Source of the DNA: Lichenicoccus sp965213775
Lineage (GTDB): Bacteria; Pseudomonadota; Alphaproteobacteria; Acetobacterales; Acetobacteraceae
NCBI GenBank assembly: GCA_965213775.1
Contig: CBDCAC010000001.1
Coordinates: 310,001-374,000 of the forward strand
Direction: 5' to 3'
Length of the DNA stretch: 64,000 bases
Part shown: positions 43,562 through 52,169 of the stretch, piece after piece
How the letters are laid out: each line of letters begins with the position of its first letter
Position numbering within the stretch: position 1 is the first letter of the stretch
Position numbers and translations under genes: made by a program
Notes under the pieces: generated by a model
Database searches by the model: none
What the model was told of the DNA's origin: nothing
Seen by the model: only the letters and a program-made list of their open reading frames with translations

Positions 43562-45366
43562 GCCGGATGGTCCTGCAGCGCCTGATCCTGCGCGCACCCA
43601 CCGAGACCGCACGGCTGTACTGGCGGATCGACCGTCCGGGTGCCGCGCTTCGCCTCGAGCCGCGCGCCACGCTCGACCTCGACACCTACTTCAACAGCTT
43701 CGACGAGATCGTCTGGCGCCGGCACACCCGGCTCGACGCGCTGCAGGTCGAGCTGCGCATCGCCGGCGCCGCCCACGTGCAGCTCTGGCGCCACGCCCAG
43801 ACCGGGAGCGCGCTGCTGGCGGAGGCGCATACCGACGACCGCGAGGCGCTGACCCTCGACGTGCCGCGACCGCCGCATCCGCGCGCCGCCGGACGCCTCT
43901 GCCTCAGCATCACCGCCAAGCGGCAGCGCGTCACGCTCGGCGGCGGCGCCTGGATCACCGAGGCCGTCCCGCTGCCGGTGCGGGTGATGCCGGTGATCTG
44001 CACCTACAACCGCGACCGCCCGCTCGCGGAGCTGATCGCCCGCCTCGCCGCCGATCCGGAGACGCTCGAGGCGATCGCCGGGCTGGTCGTGGTCAATAAC
44101 GGCCTGCCGGGGCTGCCGGTCCGCCTCGGCACCGCCAGGATGCCGGCGCGGCTGCGTGAGCGGCTGCACATCGTCGAGCAGGGCAATGTCGGCGGCGCCG
44201 GCGGCTTCGCCCGCGGCCTGCTGCAGGCGCGCGACGCCGGCGGCACGCACGCCATCCTGATGGACGACGACGTGGTGATCGAACCGGAGTCGATCCTGCG
44301 CACGGTGCGGCTCTACGGCCTGGCCGGCGACGACTTCGTCGTGGCCGGGCACATGCTCGACCTGTTCCAGCCGAACCGGCTGTACGAGGCCGGCGCGCGG
44401 CTGATCGACCACCGCCTGGCGATGCAGCCGCTGCACCAGGGTGCCGATCTCGCCGGGCCGGGGGCGCTGACCCGGTTCCTCGAACCCAGCGCGATGCATT
44501 ACAACGGCTGGTGGTTCATGGGGCTGCCGCTCGCCCTGCTCGACAGCCAGGGCTGGCCGATGCCGTGCTTCATCCGCGGCGACGACATCGAGTTCGGCCG
44601 CCGGCTGCACGATGCCGGAGTGCCCATGGTGTCGATGCCCGGCATCGGCATCTGGCACGAGCCGTTCTACGCCAAGCTGGGCGGCTGGCACATCTATTAC
44701 GAGTTCCGCAACATGCTGGTGCTGGCCAGCCGGCACTTCCCGGCACCCTCGCGCCTGCTCACCGCGACCGCGATGAAGTGGATCATCGCCGAGCTGCTGA
44801 CCTTCCGCTACCAGCGCGCCGCCCTGCTGATCCGTGCGACGGAGGATTTCCTCGACGGGCCGCAGATCTACCGGCGCGACCCGGCCTTGGTGCATGCCTC
44901 GCTGGAGCCGATCCGCCGCGCCTATCCGGGTGCCACGGCGCGTCGCGAACAGGTCATGGCGCAGCCGGCGGCGCCGCTCGGACCGCGCAGCCGGCTCTCC
45001 TTCCTGCTCGGCCTGGCCCGCGCCCTGCTGTCCGAGTGGGTCCGTCGCGACGGCACCGCAGGCGCCATCCGGATCCAGCCGCGCGACCATCTCTGGTTCC
45101 GGGTGCGCGGCGCCGACCTAGTCGCGGTCGACGAGCAGTGGGAAGTCGACCAGCCGCTGTATCGCCGCTCCCGCCGCCAGTTCCGCGGCCTGTCGCGCCA
45201 CGCGCTGCGGCTGCTGCTGCGGATGCGCCGCGAGATGCCGGGCGCGATCCGCGGCTGGCACGCGGCGCACCCGGGCTTTACCTCCGAGGCGGCATGGCGC
45301 GACTATCTCGGCCTGCCGGAGCCGGTGCCGGCCGCCGACGACGGGGCGCGTATCGCGGCGCAGTAG
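43558..45366 (+). CDS. GlfT2-like galactofuranosyltransferase
   Basis: The 602-aa product starts with GTG and has the layout of GlfT2: an N-terminal beta-rich domain (about residues 1-135), a GT-A domain starting MPVICTYNRDR, metal motif LMDDDVVIEPES, WWFMGLPL, catalytic FIRGDDIEFGRRLHDAG, and WHEPFYAKLGGWHIYYEFRNMLV, then a helical C-terminal domain. In mycobacteria GlfT2 polymerises galactan from UDP-Galf. It overlaps the GlfT1-like gene and converges on glf. Confidence 0.85.
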   Translation: MSRMVLQRLILRAPTETARLYWRIDRPGAALRLEPRATLDLDTYFNSFDEIVWRRHTRLDALQVELRIAGAAHVQLWRHAQTGSALLAEAHTDDREALTLDVPRPPHPRAAGRLCLSITAKRQRVTLGGGAWITEAVPLPVRVMPVICTYNRDRPLAELIARLAADPETLEAIAGLVVVNNGLPGLPVRLGTARMPARLRERLHIVEQGNVGGAGGFARGLLQARDAGGTHAILMDDDVVIEPESILRTVRLYGLAGDDFVVAGHMLDLFQPNRLYEAGARLIDHRLAMQPLHQGADLAGPGALTRFLEPSAMHYNGWWFMGLPLALLDSQGWPMPCFIRGDDIEFGRRLHDAGVPMVSMPGIGIWHEPFYAKLGGWHIYYEFRNMLVLASRHFPAPSRLLTATAMKWIIAELLTFRYQRAALLIRATEDFLDGPQIYRRDPALVHASLEPIRRAYPGATARREQVMAQPAAPLGPRSRLSFLLGLARALLSEWVRRDGTAGAIRIQPRDHLWFRVRGADLVAVDEQWEVDQPLYRRSRRQFRGLSRHALRLLLRMRREMPGAIRGWHAAHPGFTSEAAWRDYLGLPEPVPAADDGARIAAQ

Positions 45367-45378
45367 ACGGTCGCAAGC

Positions 45379-45419
45379 CAAGGGCTGTGCCCTTGACCCG
45401 CTGGGGCCGGCGGCCCCAG
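45379..45419. repeat. Modular palindrome, half unit (copy 2)
   Basis: Hairpin CAAGGGCTGTGCCCTTG (45379-45395), linker ACCCG, hairpin CTGGGGCCGGCGGCCCCAG (45401-45419). It fills the 61-bp gap between the convergent GlfT2-like and glf stops. Confidence 0.85.
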
Positions 45420-45427
45420 GCCCCGAT

Positions 45428-46570
45428 TCACCGACGTCTCAGGGCTAGCCACGTCTTTGCGCCGGCCAGCGACTGGTTGATCACCTGGTGCATGTCCAGG
45501 TACTGGTAGGTGCCGCAGCGGCCGATGAAGCTGACCCGGTCCAGCCGGTCGCCGCGCCGCTCGTAGCGTCGGTAGGCGGCGTCGTGGCGGCCGTCGCTGG
45601 TCTTGACCGGGTAGTAGCGCTCCATGTCGTTGTCGCGATAGTCGCAGGGCTCCTCGACCGTGATCGTCTTGCGGCCGGTCTCGCGCACGCGGTGGCCCGG
45701 CAGACGGCTCCAGTCGGTCTCGCGGGTGAAGGGTCCCGCATCGGTGAAGTTGACCACCGGCGTCCGGCCGCGGGCGTAGTCGTCCGGCTTCGACTGATGG
45801 TGGAAGCGGATCGAGCGGTACGGCAGCGCGCCGTCGTCGTAGCCGAAGAACTCGTCGATCGGCATGCTGTTGAAGCAATGCGCGTGATGGTCGAGCATCG
45901 CGTGGCTGAAGGCCGTGTCGAGCGCCACCGAGATGTTCGGGTGGTCGAAGATCCGCTCGAACGTCGCGGTATAGCCGTCGCGCGGCATCAGCTGGAAGCG
46001 GTCGGTCGGGAAGTAGCGATCCTCCTCGTCGCAGCGCAGCGGGATCCGCTTCACCACCGCCGCGTCGAGCGCCTCCAGCTCCATCTGCCACATCTTCCTG
46101 GTGTAGGGCCGGAAGAACAGGTCGGTCAGCACCGGACCGACATGGGCGACGAGATGGTCCGCGGCGCTGCGTATCTCCTGCCTCGGCTCGGCCTGGCTCG
46201 CGAGGAACGCGCGCACCGCCGGCTCGTCCGCCAGCGCCAGGCCGAACACGCTGTTGATCGTGATGCGGTTGACCGGCAGCGGCACGCAGCGGCCGTCCGC
46301 GAGCAGGGCCTCCACCCGGTGCTGGTAGTCGTCGAGGACCGCGAACCGGGCCAGCCATTCCACCACATTCTCATTGTTGGTGTGGAACAGATGCGGCCCG
46401 TAGCGATGCAGCCGCACGCCTTGCGCGCTCACCTCGTCATAGGCATTGCCGGCGATGTGCGGCCTGCGGTCGATCACCCGGACCGAGAAGCCGGCCTCCG
46501 CCAGCGTGCGGGCATAGACGGCGCCGGCGAAGCCGGCTCCGACGACGAGGATGCTGTGCGACACCGGCAA
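45428..46570 (-). CDS. glf: UDP-galactopyranose mutase
   Basis: Glf isomerises UDP-galactopyranose to UDP-galactofuranose using reduced FAD. The 380-aa product begins with the FAD motif VVGAGFAGAVYARTLAEAG and shows HRYGPHLFHTNNE, RPYTRKMW, and the C-terminal GRCGTYQYLDMHQVINQSL, all characteristic of bacterial UGM. It supplies the donor for the two GlfT-like enzymes next door and is convergent with them. Confidence 0.96.
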   Translation of the reverse strand: MPVSHSILVVGAGFAGAVYARTLAEAGFSVRVIDRRPHIAGNAYDEVSAQGVRLHRYGPHLFHTNNENVVEWLARFAVLDDYQHRVEALLADGRCVPLPVNRITINSVFGLALADEPAVRAFLASQAEPRQEIRSAADHLVAHVGPVLTDLFFRPYTRKMWQMELEALDAAVVKRIPLRCDEEDRYFPTDRFQLMPRDGYTATFERIFDHPNISVALDTAFSHAMLDHHAHCFNSMPIDEFFGYDDGALPYRSIRFHHQSKPDDYARGRTPVVNFTDAGPFTRETDWSRLPGHRVRETGRKTITVEEPCDYRDNDMERYYPVKTSDGRHDAAYRRYERRGDRLDRVSFIGRCGTYQYLDMHQVINQSLAGAKTWLALRRR

Positions 46571-46669
46571 GACTCCACCGCTCGTCTCGCGGCATCGGAG
46601 GGCGGATGGAAACCGAAGCTTAATCTGTCGGCGCTATCTTGGTCGGAGACAACGGACAGGACGGCCATC

Positions 46670-46915
46670 GTGATCACGTGGGAAAGCCTCGACGAGCGGA
46701 GCCAGCTCACGCTGTCGCGCGCGGCACTCGATCGCGCGATCGGCATCATCGCCTGTCGCGCCGAGAGCCTGGCCTGCGAGATCGAGAACGGCTGCATCCC
46801 GGACCAGGGCGGCGTCGAGGCGCTGCGCCTGTTCGCCAGCCTGACCCGGTGCGCCAGCCTCAGCGCCAGCGCCATCTACGGCCAGATCGCGCACGGCCAG
46901 GTGGGGCACGCCTGA
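46670..46915 (+). CDS. Hypothetical protein, 81 aa
   Basis: The GTG at 46670 gives a compact helical protein (TWESLDERSQLTLSRAALDRAIGIIACRAE) with three cysteines and a conserved-looking C-terminal half (EALRLFASLTR). No family is recognised. It is divergent from glf (99-bp gap) and convergent with the HtrA gene. The upstream in-frame extension is a shadow of glf. Confidence 0.5.
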   Translation: MITWESLDERSQLTLSRAALDRAIGIIACRAESLACEIENGCIPDQGGVEALRLFASLTRCASLSASAIYGQIAHGQVGHA

Positions 46916-46933
46916 CCGACGGCGGCGTGGCTA

Positions 46934-46962
46934 GGGCGAAGCCCCGGACCCGCCGGCGCCGG
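46934..46962. repeat. Modular palindrome, degenerate half unit (copy 3)
   Basis: GGGC-GAA-GCCC (46934-46944), linker ACCCG (46948-46952), then CCGGCGCCGG (46953-46962). It is a shorter variant of the other copies, again between convergent genes. Confidence 0.55.
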
Positions 46963-46995
46963 ATGGCCAGCCCGCCACCGCGTGAGCGGGGCGGC

Positions 46996-48651
46996 TCAGC
47001 CCTGCTGGCCGTCCTGGCTGTCGTCGTCGCCGGACGCGGCGCCGCCGCCTTCACCGGACGCGGCGCCGCCATTGTCGCCCGACGCGGCGCCGCCTCCGCC
47101 CGCGGCCTGATCGGCCGGAGAGACCGCGACGAAGGCGTCGTGGCCGTCGCGCAGGATGCGCAGCGCCACGCTCTGGTCGTGCTTCAGCGCGGCATGCACC
47201 GCGTTGGCCGCATCGTGCGGCGAGCCGACCAGCTGGCTGCCGACGCCGAGGATGACGTCGCCAGGGCGGATCCCTGCCTGATCGGCGGCCGAGCCGGATT
47301 TCACCCCGCGCACCACCACCCCGCGGACGCTCTCGTCGAGGCCGAGCTGCTGGCGCAGGTCGGGCGTCAGGGCCGCCAGGGCGACGCCGATGGAGCCGTC
47401 GCTGCCGCCCGGCTGGCCTTCCTCAGGCGTGCCGCCGCCGGCCTCCCGGCCGAGCCGTGCCAGGTGGGCGCTGACCGTCTGCACCGCGCCGTTGCGGATG
47501 AGGCTCAGCTTGGCGTCGCTGCCGGGGGTCACCGAGGCCACCTTGATGGCGAGGTCGCGCGGCGACGCCACCGTCTGGCCGTCTATCGCGGTCAGCACGT
47601 CGCCCGGCTTGATGCCCGCCTTCTCGGCCGGCGAATCCTGGCTGACGCTGGCGACCAGGGCGCCCACCGGCGGCGTGCCGGCCGGACCCGGCAGCGACAG
47701 CGCGCGCGCCATCGCGGGCGTGATCTGCTGCGCCTCGACGCCGAGATAGCTGCGCGTCACCTTGCCGTGCGCCTGCAGCTGCGCCACCACGCTGCGCACG
47801 ACGTCCGACGGGATCGCGAAGCCGATGCCCACCGAGCCGCCGGACGGCGAGAAGATCGCAGTGTTTACCCCGACCACCTTGCCGTCCTGGCTGAACAGCG
47901 GGCCGCCGGAGTTGCCCATGTTGATCGGCGCGTCGATCTGCAGGAAGGAGTCGTACGGACCTTCGCCGATGTCGCGCCCGCGCGCCGAGACGATGCCGGC
48001 GGTGACGGTGCCGCCGAGCCCGAACGGGTTGCCGACCGCGACCACCCACTGGCCGGGCTCCACGTCGTCGGAGTCTCCCAGCTGGATGAACGGCAGCCGG
48101 CCGGTCGGCTTGACCCGCAGCAGGGCGAGATCGGTACGGCTGTCGCGGCCGACGATCTTGGCGGGCAGCGCGGTGCCGTCATCGAGCATGACGGTGACGG
48201 AGGTGGCGCCCTTGACCACGTGGTTGTTGGTGACCACGAGCCCATCGGGCGAGATGATGAAGCCCGAGCCGCGCGCCTCGACCGTGCGGTGCGGGTTCTG
48301 CGGCACCTGGAACGGGAACGGCAGCTGCGGATGGCCGCCGCCCTCCTCCTCGGCCGTGTCCGCCTTGAGGATCGAGGTGATCGAGACCACGGCGGGCTTC
48401 ACCTGCTTCACCAGCCCGGTGAAGTCGGCGAGACGCTGGGTGGGCATCTGCGGGCGGATCGCACCCGTGGCCTGGCCGGGGGGGCTCGCCCGGCCGGCCG
48501 ACGACGCGACCAGCGGCGTACCGAGCGTGGTGCCGGCGAGCAGCACCGCCACCAGGCCGTGCCGGATGCGACGGCCCCGCTGGCCCGGCGCAGGGCCAGG
48601 ATCCGCGTGCACTGGCTGGAGCGACGGTTCGGGAGGGGACGGATATGCCAT
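46996..48651 (-). CDS. htrA: Periplasmic HtrA/DegP-type serine protease
   Basis: From the ATG at 48651 the product has about 551 residues. After a signal/anchor segment (IRHGLVAVLLAGTTLGTPLVAS) comes the trypsin-like domain with the triad His (TNNHVV), Asp (RTDLALL) and Ser (GNSGGP), then two PDZ domains (GITPAM-like start and GVVVRGVKSGSAADQAG). The tail is a Gly/Ala/Ser/Asp repeat from a 24-bp unit. HtrA proteases degrade or refold damaged envelope proteins. An earlier ATG at 48723 is possible. Confidence 0.94.
   Translation of the reverse strand: MAYPSPPEPSLQPVHADPGPAPGQRGRRIRHGLVAVLLAGTTLGTPLVASSAGRASPPGQATGAIRPQMPTQRLADFTGLVKQVKPAVVSITSILKADTAEEEGGGHPQLPFPFQVPQNPHRTVEARGSGFIISPDGLVVTNNHVVKGATSVTVMLDDGTALPAKIVGRDSRTDLALLRVKPTGRLPFIQLGDSDDVEPGQWVVAVGNPFGLGGTVTAGIVSARGRDIGEGPYDSFLQIDAPINMGNSGGPLFSQDGKVVGVNTAIFSPSGGSVGIGFAIPSDVVRSVVAQLQAHGKVTRSYLGVEAQQITPAMARALSLPGPAGTPPVGALVASVSQDSPAEKAGIKPGDVLTAIDGQTVASPRDLAIKVASVTPGSDAKLSLIRNGAVQTVSAHLARLGREAGGGTPEEGQPGGSDGSIGVALAALTPDLRQQLGLDESVRGVVVRGVKSGSAADQAGIRPGDVILGVGSQLVGSPHDAANAVHAALKHDQSVALRILRDGHDAFVAVSPADQAAGGGGAASGDNGGAASGEGGGAASGDDDSQDGQQG
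47030..47101. repeat. 24-bp tandem repeat, three units, in the htrA 3' end
   Basis: Units at 47030-47053, 47054-47077 and 47078-47101 share CCGGACGCGGCGCCGCC and encode the GAASG-type repeats in the protein tail. In-frame unit length. Confidence 0.85.
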
Positions 48652-48747
48652 TACTGCTGCTGCCTTCGCGCTCGCGCGCCTGATGAGATGCAGGCAACAT
48701 AGGCATGCCGGGCCGCCATCCACCCCTACGCGGCGATGAAACCTTGG

Positions 48748-49182
48748 TTAATCGCGGCGCGACGCGAAGAAGGCGCGCAGCAGGCCGGCACACTCGATCT
48801 CGCGGATGCCGCCGATCACCTCCGGGCGATGCAGGCAGTCCGGCCGGTTGTACAGGCGCGGGCCGTGCTCGACGCCGCCGCCCTTCGGATCGTAGGCGCC
48901 GAACAGCAGCCGGCTGACACGGAAGTGCGACGCCGCGCCGGCGCACATCGGGCACGGCTCGAGGCTGCTCACCAGCGTGCAGCCGCTCAGGCGCGGGCTG
49001 CGCAGTCGCAGCGATGCTGCACGCAGCGCCAGCAGCTCGGCATGGGCGGAGGCGTCGTGCAGCGCCCGCACCCGGTTGCCGGCCTGCGACAGCACCGTGC
49101 CGTCCGGCGCCAGCACCGCGGCACCCACCGGCACCTCGCCGCGCGCGGCGGCGTCGCGCGCCTCGCGCAGCGCCAGCGCCAT
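48748..49182 (-). CDS. tadA: tRNA-specific adenosine deaminase (TadA)
   Basis: TadA converts A34 to inosine in tRNA-Arg(ACG). The product has the zinc site and catalytic Glu in HAELLAL and PCPMCAGA, after GEVPVGAAVL. I chose the ATG at 49182 (MALALREAR, 144 aa), which has AAGAGG upstream and matches the usual N-terminus. A longer frame from 49272 would add 30 residues with three GGPIQ-type pentapeptides. The divergent neighbour starts at 49307. Confidence 0.9.
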   Translation of the reverse strand: MALALREARDAAARGEVPVGAAVLAPDGTVLSQAGNRVRALHDASAHAELLALRAASLRLRSPRLSGCTLVSSLEPCPMCAGAASHFRVSRLLFGAYDPKGGGVEHGPRLYNRPDCLHRPEVIGGIREIECAGLLRAFFASRRD

Positions 49183-49191
49183 CGGCGCCTC

Positions 49192-49236
49192 TTGGATCGG
49201 CCCACCCTGGATCGGCCCACCCTGGATCGGCCCGTC
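49192..49236. repeat. 15-bp tandem repeat, three units, at the tadA 5' end
   Basis: Units CTGGATCGGCCCACC or near variants at 49192-49206, 49207-49221 and 49222-49236. They lie in the leader of tadA or in an N-terminal extension, depending on the real start. Confidence 0.85.
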
Positions 49237-49306
49237 TCGCGTCACCACGCCCTCCCGCCGGTCGATCCGCATTCCATGCAGGCCGATGTTGCTCTAGCAA
49301 GACGCC

Positions 49307-50041
49307 ATGAAACGCAACCGGCCGGTGATCGGCGTCACCCTCGACAGCGAGAAGCCCGCGTCCGACGCAAGGACCGGCTACTCCGCCTATCCCTGGTACG
49401 CGCTGCGCGAGAACTACATGGACAGCATCGCCGACGCCGGCGGGCTGCCGGTGGCGCTGGCGCATCATGCGAGCCTGGCCGCCGAGACGCTCGAGCGCAT
49501 CGACGCGCTGGTGGTCACCGGAGGGGCATTCGACGTCGATCCCGATCTCTATGACGGCGGCGCGCGGCATCGCAGCGTCGTCCTCAAGACCGGCCGCACC
49601 GCCGCCGAGCTCGCCCTGCTGCGCACCGCGCTGGCGCGCGACATGCCGACGCTCGGGATCTGCGGCGGCCAGCAGCTTCTGGCGGTGGCGCTCGGCGGCA
49701 CGCTGATCCAGCACCTGCCCGACGAGGTGGCGGCGGCACTGCCGCACGAGCAGCCCCAGCCGCGTCACCAGCCGGGCCACGCGGTGGAGATCCTGCCGGG
49801 GACGATGCTGCACCGGATCGTAGGCGGCGAGAGCATGATGGTGAACTCGTCGCACCATCAGGCGGTGCGCGATCCGGGTGCCGCACGCATCAACGCCCTG
49901 GCATCCGACGGGGTGATCGAGGGCATTGAGGATCCGCGCTTCCGCTTCTGCCTGGGCGTGCAGTGGCATCCGGAGTTCCTGATCGACGCCGGCGACGCGC
50001 GCATCTTCGCGGCCCTGGTGGACGAGGCCGGACGCGGATGA
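49307..50041 (+). CDS. Class I glutamine amidotransferase-like hydrolase (peptidase C26)
   Basis: The 244-aa product has the C26 family set: GVTLDSEK start, VVTGGAFDVDP, nucleophile GICGGQQLLAVALGG, and the His/Glu pair in GVQWHPEF. Members such as PuuD cleave gamma-glutamyl-GABA. The substrate here is not known. The stop overlaps the ATG of the pseudouridine synthase gene. Confidence 0.9.
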   Translation: MKRNRPVIGVTLDSEKPASDARTGYSAYPWYALRENYMDSIADAGGLPVALAHHASLAAETLERIDALVVTGGAFDVDPDLYDGGARHRSVVLKTGRTAAELALLRTALARDMPTLGICGGQQLLAVALGGTLIQHLPDEVAAALPHEQPQPRHQPGHAVEILPGTMLHRIVGGESMMVNSSHHQAVRDPGAARINALASDGVIEGIEDPRFRFCLGVQWHPEFLIDAGDARIFAALVDEAGRG

Positions 50042-50844
50042 CCAAAGCCGAGGCCGACGCCGAGGCCGACCCCGCGCCGGCCGGCGAGCGCGGCGAGCGC
50101 ATCGCCAAGTGGCTGGCGCGCGCCGGCGTCGCCAGCAGGCGGGACGCCGAGAAGATGCTGGCCGAAGCGCGGGTGCGGCTGAATAACGCGGTCGTGCATC
50201 ACCCTGCCAGCTTCGTGCGGCCGGGCGACATCGTCCGCGTCGATCAGCAGGTGGTCGAGGCGCCGGATCGCGCCAGGCTGTGGCGCTACCACAAGCCGGA
50301 CGGGCTGGTGACCACGCACCGCGATCCGCAGGGCCGCCCGACGGTGTTCGCCTCGCTGCCGCCCGGTCTGCCGCGGGTGATCAGCGTCGGACGGCTCGAC
50401 CTGAGCAGCGAGGGGCTGCTGCTGCTGACCAATGACGGGGCGCTGTCGCGACGCCTGGAGCTGCCGGCGAACGGCTGGATCCGGCGCTATCGGGTGCGGG
50501 TGTACGGCATGGTCGACGAGCGCAGGCTGGCGGCACTCGCCGGCGGCACCGAGATCGAGGGCGTGCGCTACGGCCAGATCGAGGCCGGGCTGGACAGCCG
50601 CAAGGGCGACAATGCCTGGCTGACGGTGGCGCTGCGGGAAGGACGCAACCGCGAGGTGCGGCGGGTGATGGAGAGCCTGAACCTGCACGTCTCGCGTCTG
50701 ATCCGCACCGCCTACGGCCCGTTCCAGCTCGGCACGCTGCTGCGTCGCGAGCTGGAGGAGGTGAACGGCAAGGTGCTGCGCGAGCAGGTCGCGGGGCTTA
50801 GAACGTTACTGAACGAGGAGAAGGCAAAGGGCTTTGCCCCTTGA
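50038..50844 (+). CDS. rluB: RsuA/RluB-family rRNA pseudouridine synthase
   Basis: The 268-aa product begins with an S4 RNA-binding domain (IAKWLARAGVASRRDAEKMLA) and continues with the catalytic core: GRLDLSSEGLLLLTNDG contains the active Asp, and EGRNREVRR is the family signature. RluB (U2605 of 23S rRNA) is the likely identity from the tadA/rsmD neighbourhood. The C-terminus is odd: its last codons and stop (KAKGFAP) lie inside a copy of the modular palindrome, so the repeat has invaded or supplied the gene end. Confidence 0.88.
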   Translation: MTKAEADAEADPAPAGERGERIAKWLARAGVASRRDAEKMLAEARVRLNNAVVHHPASFVRPGDIVRVDQQVVEAPDRARLWRYHKPDGLVTTHRDPQGRPTVFASLPPGLPRVISVGRLDLSSEGLLLLTNDGALSRRLELPANGWIRRYRVRVYGMVDERRLAALAGGTEIEGVRYGQIEAGLDSRKGDNAWLTVALREGRNREVRRVMESLNLHVSRLIRTAYGPFQLGTLLRRELEEVNGKVLREQVAGLRTLLNEEKAKGFAP

Positions 50845-50936
50845 CCCCATCAAAGGCAAGCCTTTGAAAACCTTTGTTTTAGAAAATGGGGTTTGGGGCC
50901 CTCGGCCCCAACGGGTCAAGGGCAGAGCCCTTGCCT
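50826..50936. repeat. Modular palindrome, full double unit (copy 4)
   Basis: Left: AAGGGCTTTGCCCCTT (50827-50842), then CAAAGGCAAGCCTTTG (50851-50866). Right, inverted: GGGGCCCTCGGCCCC (about 50895-50909), CGGGT, CAAGGGCAGAGCCCTTG (50917-50933). An AT-rich spacer lies between. It begins within the rluB coding end. This copy lies between two tandem genes, not a convergent pair. Confidence 0.8.
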
Positions 50937-50956
50937 TGGTTCAGCAGCCTGCCAGC

Positions 50957-50998
50957 GCATGATCCGATCGAACGACCCCCCGTTCGATCGGATCATGC
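50957..50998. repeat. Perfect 18-bp inverted repeat abutting rsmD
   Basis: GCATGATCCGATCGAACG (50957-50974), loop ACCCCC, perfect complement at 50981-50998. It ends 5 bp before the rsmD ATG. The GCATGATCC ends resemble palindromes common in alphaproteobacterial intergenic regions. Confidence 0.9.
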
Positions 50999-51003
50999 TC
51001 TAG

Positions 51004-51549
51004 ATGCGCATCGTCGCCGGGGCCTGGCGCGGCCGCAGCATCGCGGCACCCCGCGCGGCGTCGACGCGGCCGACCGCCGACCGGGTTCGCCAGGCGCTGT
51101 TCGACATGCTGGCCCATGCTCCCTGGGCGGATCCGATCGAGGGCTGCGCGGTGCTGGACGGCTTCGCCGGCAGCGGCGCGCTCGGGCTGGAGGCGCTGTC
51201 GCGCGGCGCCGCGCGGGCAGTGTTCTTCGAGCGCGACCGCGCCGCCCTCGACGGGCTGCGCGGCAATGTCGCGGCGCTGCAGGCCGGGCCGCGCAGCCTG
51301 GTGCTCGGCGCCGACGCCACCCGGCCGCCGCCGCCGGGGGCGGGGCAGGGCGGCTGCGGCCTGGTGTTCCTCGACCCGCCCTACGGGGAGGGCCTGATCG
51401 CGCGGTCGCTCGAGGCGTTGCGCGCGAGCGGGTGGATCGCGGCCGGCGCGCTGATCGTCGCCGAGACCGCGCGCGGCGAGGAGCCGCCGGCCGCCGCCCT
51501 GCTGGCGTCGCGCCGCCACGGCGCCGCCCGGCTGTCGATCTGGCGCTGA
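51004..51549 (+). CDS. rsmD: 16S rRNA (guanine966-N2)-methyltransferase
   Basis: RsmD methylates G966 of 16S rRNA. The 181-aa protein begins MRIVAGAWRGRSIAAP, has RPTADRVRQALFDML, the SAM loop DGFAGSGALGLEAL and catalytic DPPYGEG. No ribosome-binding site is visible because an 18-bp hairpin occupies the region just before the ATG. It converges on apt with a 15-bp gap. Confidence 0.94.
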   Translation: MRIVAGAWRGRSIAAPRAASTRPTADRVRQALFDMLAHAPWADPIEGCAVLDGFAGSGALGLEALSRGAARAVFFERDRAALDGLRGNVAALQAGPRSLVLGADATRPPPPGAGQGGCGLVFLDPPYGEGLIARSLEALRASGWIAAGALIVAETARGEEPPAAALLASRRHGAARLSIWR

Positions 51550-51564
51550 CACGGTCGGCGCCGC

Positions 51565-52080
51565 TCAGTCGTCGTAGCGGACCAGCGCGGTCACCGGCAC
51601 GCCGATCTTCGTCCGCCCGTGCAGGAAGCCGAGCTCGATGATCACCGCCGCCGCGGTGACCTCGGCGCCGACCTTCTGCAGCAGGCTGATCGCCGCCGCC
51701 ATGGTGCCGCCGGTGGCGAGCAGGTCGTCCACCACCACCACCCGCTGCCCGGGCGATACCGCGTCACGCTGGATGTGCAGGCTGTCCTCGCCGTACTCCA
51801 GCGCGTAGCGCAGCGACACCGTCGGGCCCGGCAGCTTGCCGGGCTTGCGCAGCATGATGAAGCCGCAGCCGAGCTTGCTCGCCAGCGGTGCGGCGAGCAG
51901 GAAGCCGCGGCTCTCCACGCCTGCCAGCAGGTCCGGTCGCGCGGGCGCGACCGCCTTGGACAGGCGGCCCATCGCCACCTGCCAGGCATCGGCGTCGCGC
52001 AGCAGCGTGGAGATGTCGCGGAACAGGATGCCGGGCTTGGGAAAGTCCGGGATGCTGCGGATATGCTGCTTGAGGTCCAT
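51565..52080 (-). CDS. apt: Adenine phosphoribosyltransferase
   Basis: Apt salvages adenine to AMP using PRPP. The 171-aa product from the ATG at 52080 (MDLKQHIRSIPDFPKPGI) has the PRPP loop VVVVDDLLATGGTMAAA and GVESRGFLLAAPLA. An ATG four codons upstream is also in frame. Length normal. Confidence 0.95.
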   Translation of the reverse strand: MDLKQHIRSIPDFPKPGILFRDISTLLRDADAWQVAMGRLSKAVAPARPDLLAGVESRGFLLAAPLASKLGCGFIMLRKPGKLPGPTVSLRYALEYGEDSLHIQRDAVSPGQRVVVVDDLLATGGTMAAAISLLQKVGAEVTAAAVIIELGFLHGRTKIGVPVTALVRYDD

Positions 52081-52169
52081 CACGGCTCGCATCCCGGCTC
52101 CTGTGCAGCCGCGCCTCTACAGGCTGGCTCCGTCAGCGGCAAGGGCCGGCGCTCAGGCCGCCGAACTGG

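Noticed and set aside
49183..49272. N-terminal GGPIQ repeats as part of TadA
   Set aside because: A start at 49182 has a better ribosome-binding site and matches the usual TadA N-terminus; the longer form cannot be fully excluded.
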